From positions 35,720,454-35,784,453 of the forward strand of contig CM031601.1 of the NCBI GenBank assembly GCA_018398815.1: DNA of 64,000 nucleotides. The letters are read 5' to 3'. Within the stretch, counting starts at the first letter, position 1. Every line of letters begins with the position of its first letter. This DNA is from Conus ventricosus (lineage: Eukaryota; Mollusca; Gastropoda; Neogastropoda; Conidae). The translations under genes were made by a program, and so were the position numbers. This document shows positions 56,254-64,000 of this stretch, piece by piece. The notes under the pieces were generated by a model that made no database searches, had not been told where the DNA came from, and saw nothing but the letters and a program-made list of their open reading frames with translations.

Positions 56254-58440
56254 ATGTGCGACACGCCCACTGCAGGCTCCGACTTCACGGGGCCTGCAAC
56301 AGTATCCATGGACACCCCTCATTCTGGCATACTTTGTGACACAGCTGACCCACTACAAAAAAAATTCCACTGTAGCAGACTGAACTGGCCACATGGAGGC
56401 AATGCCTCCTACACAGATACCACCCGACAATCTACCCAGTGAATTCTCAGTGAACGTAGAGTCAAGGGACTTTGACGAATGTCCCATCAACATCAGTGAG
56501 ACTTCCCCAATTAACTTTGCTCCCCACTACCATCTAACTTTGCCAAAACTGTTATAAGATTATTAGTTCAGGGCGCTCAGATAATCGTTATCACACTCTA
56601 TGTTAAGAGTGGGAAGATTTGGAGGAACAGTGCTATTGCAAGGTGCCGGCTGTCCTACGTTTGGTGTAGACGAAATTGACCAAATTAGCCCAATAGTAGG
56701 TCATCTTTCAGCCAGTGATTTAGCAGCTGACATGACAAACCTTTCACGAAAGGATCCTAGCTCTACCCTTCCCTGATCTGGAAGACAGTCCAATGCCCAG
56801 AACATCCGAAGAGGAGTCCATGAACTAGATCACACACACAAATGTCAAAAAACCGCAAACCTACGACCAGACATACACCAGCTCAGTGTCAAACGAGCCC
56901 ATCGACGAAGGTCGTCAACAGATTCATTCGCCACCCTGTCAAAGGACCACATCACCAAAGATCACCAGGACACTGCAAACCCTACAAGAGAATGTGGACT
57001 ACAACACACAACCGTTTGTCGGATGCAGAAAATATTGTCCAAAGCCATATTCTAGATTTAAAAGAACAGATAAAAAATGAACTCAAAAGCTTTGCCAAAG
57101 AGAAACTAGAGTCCCTTGAAGATCTATGCAAATCACTATCTACCAAAGTTAAAACATTAGAAAATGAAAATCACAAATTGAAATCAGATGTTGGCGAGCA
57201 TAAAGAATTATTACAGATCTCAAGAAGCGGCTTGCCACCAGTTCTCCTCATGAGTACCCCACATTGAAACCTGCCTGTGAACCTGCCATGTCCACTGCCC
57301 CTGTTCTGTTTTCCACTGTCTTGAAGAGGACCAGCCTGCATCAAGCGACGACAACATCACAGATGCACAGATCACCTGACCTGTCTAAAACCCACCAGCC
57401 CTCCACCCCTACCCAACCACCCAGCGGTCAACTCAGTCCCACCTCCTTCCAAGTAAAAACACTCTCTGCACCCAGCCTCTCTTCCACCCATTTCCCACCT
57501 CCCTTCCTCTGACCTAGCTGACACCAGTCTCCATGCCAGTCCCGCCCCTTTCAAGTTAGACAGTGCTCCTGTCCTACTCCATCCCAGTTATAAATCGTTT
57601 GATCCATCACCATCATCACCTGATCATCAGTCCATTCCTGTCCATGTCTCCAAAAGACAAACAGCTACTCCCAGCCCACCCCGGTGTCTCCATCAAACAT
57701 CATTGGAAGAACAGACGGACTGTTTGATTATAGGAGATTCCACATACATAACATGGATGCACACAAATGAACACAGGTAGCTTCAAATCAGTTCAGAAAA
57801 TCAGTGTGTCTGGTCTCAGGTCTCTGACATAAAACACTGCTTGAATCCCGTCCACCCAATGCCCATAGGTTAGAGTTATTTTGCATGTAGGAATCAACGA
57901 CTGTAAAGGGGGAGAGATTACAACACACCAATGGAGGCTCTCCTTTACTCATGTCAACGGCCTTCCCCAGAGCAACAGTCGTGACCTCGTCCATCATCCC
58001 CGCATGTGGTAGACATTTAATGAATCCAGCCATTGTTCAATCCAACCTAAAGCTTCAGACAGTATGCAGGGAACTGTCTGCAGTATTTGTAGACAACAAA
58101 GATTCCTTTCTTGCTAGGAGTGTGCCCCCAGGAAAGACATGTACAAATCTCCCCTAGCCATCAGCCACAAAGGTTTGCTAAAACTAGCATGGAACATCAA
58201 ATACTGTGTTAGTGCCTCGTCTACGCACCGACTCCGCCCTGCGCAAGCCACAGATGTCAATACAACACGCACGCCAACACACCATCACCCCATGTTCCGG
58301 CCAGCGCAACTCAGCCATCCCAACGCTACACTTCAGCGGTCGCGCCGAAGCAGTACCACACAGGCCACGCCCCCCTTTTGAGAACCCCAGCTTCTCAGAT
58401 TCCGATGGCCGGCCCTGTCAGTACTTCAGTGACTAACGCC
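56254..58440 (+). pseudogene. CR1/L2-like LINE ORF1 with coiled coil and SGNH domain, frameshifted
   Basis: A plausible start is ATG at 56,254 (MCDTPTAGSDFTGP). After shifts a coiled coil follows (VQSHILDLKEQIKNELKSFA, then LENENHKLKSDVGEHKELL, 57,040-57,215), then a Pro/Ser/Thr-rich linker (57,260-57,560), then an SGNH-hydrolase-like domain in pieces: DCLIIGDSTY (block I, about 57,718-57,747), HVGIND-type block III (about 57,880-57,902), SSIIPACGRH and VFVDNKDSFL, and MYKSPLAISHKGLLKLAWNI (about 58,139) with the terminal His. ORF1 esterases are known for CR1-type LINEs. At least four frameshifts exist in good-quality sequence, so decay is real. Confidence 0.7.
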
Positions 58441-58632
58441 AACGCGCAGCAGCAAGAGCACAGGTCCCCAACAACTGCCCACTTACGGCACCGCTGTTCC
58501 CGCCATGGTGCTCCCCTCCCCCACTAGGCCTAATCCTCTACAGGCCATTGCTGAAGCAGTGCGACTGCTGCAGGCAGCCTGTGGCCTTTCTTCAGTGTGA
58601 AGACTGTAAGAGTCATCCCTTCACACAACCAC

Positions 58633-58651
58633 CGCGCGCGCGCGCGCACGC

Positions 58652-58696
<45 letters not shown>

Positions 58697-58806
58697 GTGT
58701 GTGTGTGTGTGTGTGTGTGTGTTGTGTTGTGTGCAGCGCGCGTGCGTGCGTGTGTGTGTGTGTGTGGTGTGTGGGTGTGTGTGGTGTGTGTGTGTGTTGT
58801 GTGTGT
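58633..58806. repeat. (CG)n/(GT)n microsatellite between LINE ORF1 and ORF2
   Basis: (CGCG)n at 58,634-58,650 is followed by (GT)n with GTTG and GCGT interruptions to 58,806. Confidence 0.95.
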
Positions 58807-58811
58807 AACTT

Positions 58812-58919
58812 TTATCCTTCCTTGCCAGACTGAGAATTAATCCTCGATACTATTTGTGCGTGTCATTATCCTTCCTTGCCAGACTGAGAATTAATCCTCG
58901 ATACTATTTGTGCGTGTCA
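58812..58919. repeat. 54-bp perfect tandem duplication
   Basis: TTATCCTTCCTTGCCAGACT... to ...TGTGCGTGTCA occurs at 58,812-58,865 and again at 58,866-58,919 without a difference visible. A very recent duplication within the LINE inter-ORF region. Confidence 0.97.
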
Positions 58920-59640
58920 TTATGTTCTTAGGAATAATAACTATCTTTTCACATCGGCATCTAATTGTTGACAGTGATCATCGTAGGCTGTGCTGAAACA
59001 TCTTGTGTTCTACTCATTTACTATCAAGACCACTCGTGTCACTAAAGACATTTCGCCCCATGTTTCAGAAATGACTGAACTGTGTGGCTCATGAATCATA
59101 TGTGCCTTCACTGAATGTCAACTACATTTGTGTTTCTAAAAAAAACAAAAACAACAACTTTTTCTTTTTACCTGCGTTCGTGGATGTGACTGATTGGAGA
59201 GCGCTCCATAAGTGCAACGCATTTGTGCCAAACAAACTTGGACCTATAGACAATTTTATCTGATTATCAGCATATATTATATATATGTGTGTCAGATACA
59301 TATGAGTTGGAGATTCTGTGCGTGCAACATACAGGAATTGTGCTTTTTAGTCCTGCAGTACTTCGTCCTGTACAACCTGACAGCAATTAGTTGAGTGCAC
59401 ATTAAATTGTAAGTGCATTCTCAGTCACCTATTTCCGAACCACTGCTGTGTACCGATTCTACCAGATTGTTTGATTGATTTTTTTTTTCCTTTGTGTTGT
59501 TGTTATTGTTGCTGTTTGTTGTTGCTGTTGGTTGTTGTGTGTTGTGTTGTTTTCATTATTTATTTTACTTTTTTATACGTGTCCTTTCTCCCCTTTCTTT
59601 TTGTTTTTCGTTTACTTGTGCACTCAGGACATAACATGAC
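58920..59640. other. LINE inter-ORF region, no coding sequence seen
   Basis: A/T-rich with short T and GTT runs around 59,478-59,550. It separates ORF1 and ORF2 of the CR1/L2-like LINE. No ORF of interest. Confidence 0.6.
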
Positions 59641-59649
59641 CACAAACCA

Positions 59650-60350
59650 GAACTCATGGCCATCGAGAGATGGAATGAGAATTGCCATTTAAATATCAAT
59701 AGTGCAGTCAGTAAGATCTCTGATATCTCGACCCTGATATCGAACCACCAAAAGCCATTCCATGTTCTGGGGCTCTCCGAATCAAGACTAAATACCTACA
59801 TTAGTGATAAAGATGTAGCAGTCCCAGGTTATAATATCGTTCGAAAAGACCCTACTAAAGACAAAGAAACAGGTCCTTCTAGTGTATGTCAGTGAATCTC
59901 TCAACTTCAAGAGACTTCCCACCTAGAACAGCATGACGTAGAAGCAGTGGATACAAATCACACTGAACAAATCACGATCCATTTTAATCGGGTTTTGCTA
60001 TCGAACCCAGCAGAAAGAGTCAGCTGACTGATAAATTTGTTACTATGATGGACGCAGTTTCCTTAGAATGTAAAGAGATTGTTTACTCGGTGACTTCAAT
60101 GTAGATCTTTTGAAATCAAACAGCCAATGGAGCCAAACGATAAGTGTGTTGAACTTACATCAGATTATCAAAACACCCACCAAGTAACACCAACTTCAAA
60201 GACAATCATTGACCATATCTATATCTCAAATGAAATAACATACTAGAAGCTTGTGTACCAGTCTTCTCTTCTAGTGATCATTACCCAGTGTGTGTTACAT
60301 GGTCTAAACATGGAGTGAAAATCCCAAAACCAGCCACAAAACCATAACCT
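59650..60350 (+). pseudogene. CR1/L2-like LINE ORF2, endonuclease domain, decayed
   Basis: The frame from 59,656 reads WNENCHLNINSAVSKISDIS, HVLGLSESRLNTYISDKDVA, then PGYNIVRKDPT. LNINS (Asn), SESRL (catalytic Glu region) and GY-x-I-x-R-x-D are the opening motifs of the LINE endonuclease. Later pieces survive in other frames: TIIDHIYIS at about 60,205 and SSDHYPVCVTWSKH at about 60,277-60,312, holding the terminal catalytic Asp-His. Several stops and shifts lie between, so the nuclease is dead. Confidence 0.8.
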
Positions 60351-60396
60351 ATCGTTGCTTCTCAAAATTTAACGAACAAAACTTCTGCTTGATTTA

Positions 60397-62461
60397 ATGA
60401 ACTCAGAACTTAATACAGTATACAATATTGCTGATCCGGATTCAGCGATTGACTTTTGGATCGAAATTTTTACAGAAGTCTATAACAGACATGCTCCGTT
60501 AAAAACAATCAGAGTAAAGCATATTCCCAAACCACCGTGGTACACGAAAGAATTACAGGAGGCGTGCTACCTTAGAGACCTTTTGAAAGAACATGGCTAT
60601 GAAGAAGAATCAAGATCACTAAGAAACACAATAAACTCTCAGAAGCGCAGGGAAAAAACTAAATACTATCGCGAGTTATTAACTTCCAAACAAAATCCAA
60701 AACTGGTTTGGCAAGCAATAAACCACTTAACAACAACAGTTCTTCTTCAAAATCAACTGTTATCAAAGTATTTCTGCTGAACACTTAACACTCACTTCTC
60801 TACCATTCCAATACAGTTGTTACTACTGATCATTCAAGCGCTAATGAACTTAAAGAACTCCATCAATTTTGTCACACAAACAAATCACGTCTGAACTAAA
60901 CATTCCACTTATAACTGTGCACGAGGTGATATCAGTACCTACTTCATCTCAACAGTCAGGAACACGTGGACTAGATGGCATAGATGGCAAAATTCTGAAA
61001 CTCTCGGCTCCAGTTATAACTGACACGTTAACGTATATCTTTAATCTGTGCATAGATAAAAGTTATTTTCCTAATGCGTTCAAAAAAGCAAAAGTTATAC
61101 CCATTCATAAATCTGGTGATAGTACTGATCCTTCAAACTACAGACCAATATCAATCTTATCTATCCTTTCCAAACCTCTAGAAAAGCATTTAAATAAACA
61201 CATCCTTCATCACTTCAACAAGTACGATTTGCTCCATCCCGGACAGTCTGGTTTCAGACAGAAACATTCCTGCCATTCTGCATTAATCAATCTTGTAGAT
61301 GTGTGGCTTAATAATATTAATAACAACAGATATTGTGGTGTCTTATTCGTTGATTTTAAAAAAGCATTCGATGTCATTGACCACAATCTCCTTATTCGAA
61401 AACTGGAGATATACGGTCTTTCAAAATCCGCCCTTATCCTTCTAAAATCATACATCACAAAACGACAACAATGCGTCTTATCGGGACGGCTGTCTCTCTA
61501 TAACAACTCTTAAGTATGGCGTTCCACAAGGCTCCATTTTAGGCCGTTACTCTTCTCAATCTACATTAATGACCCTACCCCTACAGTGAGATCCTACATG
61601 CGACCTCTTTGCAGATGACACCACCAATTCACACCAGCCATAATGATCCTTCCAGTCTTTCAAACATTTGCAAGAGAGTACCAACGACCTTGTAAAATGG
61701 ACCGAACTAAATCATATGTCACTTCACCCTCAAAAAACAAAACTCATGTACATTACAACTAGGCAAAAAAGACAAAAGCTCACCAATGATTTCCCTCCTA
61801 TACACCTCAATAATGTACTTGTGGAACAAGTCACTCATCATAAAGTATTAGGACTAATATTGACAATAGTCTCAGCTGGAATCCCACATAACGTTACTAT
61901 GCAAAAAGCTCTCCCAGAAAGTCTATCAGCTCACCAAAATCAAACACTTTCTTGACCTTCACTCACGAAAACTTTTTCCATGCTCATATTCAGTCTCATG
62001 TTGATTATGCATCGACTATATGGGATTCTGCAAGTGCAAACACACTAAAACCATTGTTCAGCCTACATAAACGAGCGCTCAAACTAATCCTTCTGAAGAA
62101 AACTAGCCTCGAAAGCTCTGATTATAAACTCTTCACATTCTTCCATCAGCCAGAGACTCAAATACAACAAAGGGCTAATGATGCACAAGATTCTGACCGG
62201 GAATGCTCCAACAACTTTAATGAGACGATTCTCAAAAGTCTCGTCGAGAAACTCCCACAAACTCCATATCCAATCCCCAGAATTGACCTATTTAAATCAA
62301 GTCTAACGTACTCGGGAACCTCTTTGTGGAACTCCCTTCCAGAATACATCAAACAAATCCATTGTACCACAACTTCTCAAAAACACTTACCATTACCCAT
62401 CTTCTGCGGTAAAAAAAAATTTAAAAAAACCATAAATAAAAATAAAATAAAAAAACCATAA
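60397..62461 (+). pseudogene. CR1/L2-like LINE ORF2, reverse transcriptase, decayed
   Basis: Fragment 1 (60,397-60,777) is the linker (KPPWYTKELQEACYLRDLLK). Fragment 2 (60,900-61,511) is the RT N-half: GLDGIDGKILK, KKAKVIPIHKSGDSTDPSNY, RPISILSILSKPLEKHL, GFRQKHSCHSALI, VLFVDFKKAFDVIDH. After a shift come YGVPQGSIL (about 61,515) and LFADDTT (about 61,606), the catalytic box, intact. Fragments 3 and 4 give WTELNHMSLHPQKTKLMYIT and VDYASTIWDSAS, then the C-terminal SLWNSLPEYIK at about 62,322. No RNase H follows. The pattern places it in the CR1/L2 group. Three or more frameshifts prevent function. Confidence 0.88.
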
Positions 62462-62595
62462 GTAATACCAAGTAATCTCAAAAGCATAAATCATCCTTTT
62501 TCATGTACTTAACCAATTTGTCTTTTCTAACTTTTTTTTTCTTCTTCTCTTTTTTCATGTATCAAGTACTTGATATATAATATATGTGTGTGTGT

Positions 62596-62644
<49 letters not shown>

Positions 62645-62705
62645 TGGTGTGTATGTGTGCATAGGGATATAATCTTATGAAAAATGATTATATGTTGTCC
62701 CCTTT

Positions 62706-62757
<52 letters not shown>

Positions 62758-62846
62758 CCTCTCCTCCTCCTCACCCTCTCTCTCTCTCTCTCTCTCTCTC
62801 TGCCTCTCTCATTCCTCTCTCTCTCTCTCTCTCCTCTCTCTCCTCT

Positions 62847-62881
<35 letters not shown>

Positions 62882-63066
62882 CTCTCTCTGTCTGTGCATG
62901 TGTGCGTGTGTATGCTCCGAATTTCGTATATATTTTGTCATGTTCATTTTAACTGTCTGATTTTATACAGCTAATTATTGTGCGTTTTAGTACAGTTCCA
63001 TTTCAAATCATTACATCTCAGGCTGTTCCCCCTCTCCCTTCCATCCTCTCTCTCTCTCTCTCTCTC

Positions 63067-63104
<38 letters not shown>

Positions 63105-63299
63105 CTCTCTCTCCTCTCTCTCTCTTTCTCTCTTTTTTTTTTCTCCTCCCCCCCCCCCCCCCCAATGTCATCTCACTTTGCTTAATACGTTCGACGTATT
63201 TTCAATGCCTTGCGAAAAATGAATGCATGTGGTGCCTAGCCTCTCTCTCTCTCTCTCTCCTCTCTCCCTCTCCCTCTCTCTCCTTCTCTCTCTCTCTTT

Positions 63300-63348
<49 letters not shown>

Positions 63349-63806
63349 ATCTTCGCTATGTGCAAACGTGCGTGTATTTGTGTGTTCAAAATATGTCAAA
63401 TTCACTTCACTGTCTGTTTTCATACATGCCAACGTGTACGTTGTAGTACACTTACCTATGTTTCCCCAGCCCACCTCACTCCCTACACCCGCTCTCACCT
63501 TCCTCTTCATTATTATTATTCTCTTTTTTATTTCATTTTATTTTTTTGTTATTATCATTTTTTAGTTGTTGTTTTGTTTATTGTTATTCTTATTTTTTGT
63601 TTTGTTTTCATTTATCTTCTATTTTCATTTGATGTTCCTCTATGATTACATGACCGCTTTGCTTGCTTCTTTGATTTCTTACATTAATTGATTTCACTGC
63701 TTTGTTGTAGTCCCTACTCAGGGCGAGGACTGGATGTAAAAAAGCACGTTAGTGCTTATCTATTATCCTCGAAAATAAAGAATTTTGTCTTGTCTTGTCT
63801 TGTCTC
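62462..63806 (+). mobile_element. LINE 3' region with AATAAA and (TTGTC)n terminus
   Basis: The UTR carries (GT)n at 62,585-62,655 and (CT)n runs at 62,711-62,890, 63,045-63,140 and 63,241-63,350. It ends with GGGCGAGGACTGGATGTAAA, AATAAA (63,774-63,779) and four TTGTC units (63,784-63,805), a short-repeat terminus of the kind CR1/L2-like LINEs use in place of poly(A). This marks the 3' end of the element that starts near 56.25 kb. Confidence 0.7.
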
Positions 63807-64000
63807 TCTCTCTCATCCTCTCTCTCTCCTCCTCTCTCTCTCCCCTCTCTCTCTCTCTTTCTCTCTCTCTCTCTATTTAAATACTGTTCTCCGATAAAAT
63901 TGTCGCTCAAAACGTTTCCTGACAATCTGAACGTGCACACTTTCAATATCAGATTTTAACAATGTTTGCAAGACTTGCTTGGCAGGCAAACAGTGACGAG
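63807..64000. other. (CT)n tract and unique end of window
   Basis: (CT)n continues to about 63,873. The remaining bases contain no recognised feature. Confidence 0.8.

Overview
The window is metazoan nuclear DNA, most likely from a mollusc and probably a marine gastropod. Evidence: spliced genes with GT-AG introns, no bacterial-style operons, very dense (CA)n, (GA)n, (GATA)n and (CTTT)n tracts, large minisatellites, and mobile elements typical of lophotrochozoans (MULE with FLYWCH finger, Ginger/KRBA2-type DNA transposon, Ty3/Gypsy with a tRNA-Trp primer site, several LINEs, a hammerhead-ribozyme element). The species call is an inference from style only. Layout: 1-13,829 is one uninterrupted 39-bp minisatellite of roughly 350 units. 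13,830-18,600 holds a frameshifted ORF1-type SGNH-hydrolase gene (+) and an apparently intact two-exon FLYWCH-MULE transposase gene (-). 18,800-31,960 is a Ty3/Gypsy-type LTR retrotransposon inserted in a ~511-bp tandem repeat. Its 5' part is present twice (18.84-20.99 and 21.02-23.26 kb), the second time in a block (about 20.9-32.8 kb) with grossly distorted homopolymers that looks like unpolished long-read sequence. The pol domains run integrase, then RT, then RNase H, an unusual order. 32,435-33,883 is a Ginger-like DNA transposon with a 4-bp TATA target duplication, sitting inside the endonuclease of a LINE fragment that resumes at 33,888. 34.9-48.4 kb is the most gene-like stretch. Five phase-compatible minus-strand exons (48,345 down to 35,406) join into part of an LRRC74-type leucine-rich-repeat protein. 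All four introns are rich in tandem repeats, including minisatellites with 29-, 32-, 32- and 43/47-bp units, and a 42-bp array lies downstream of the last exon found. Beyond it, 48,521-49,570 is a two-copy direct-repeat element whose copies each carry a hammerhead ribozyme core on the minus strand, i.e. a retrozyme-like element predicting a ~662-nt circular RNA. 50.15-54.97 kb is a decayed I-type LINE (-) carrying a tRNA-derived SINE-like insertion with an 8-bp target duplication, a 100-N scaffold gap and a second LINE's 3' tail. 56.25-63.81 kb is a nearly full-length but frameshifted CR1/L2-like LINE (+) with an SGNH domain in ORF1, an endonuclease-RT ORF2 and a (TTGTC)n 3' tail. Only the MULE gene and the LRR exons look able to encode intact protein. 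Frameshifts in the 20.9-32.8 kb block cannot be told apart from sequencing error.
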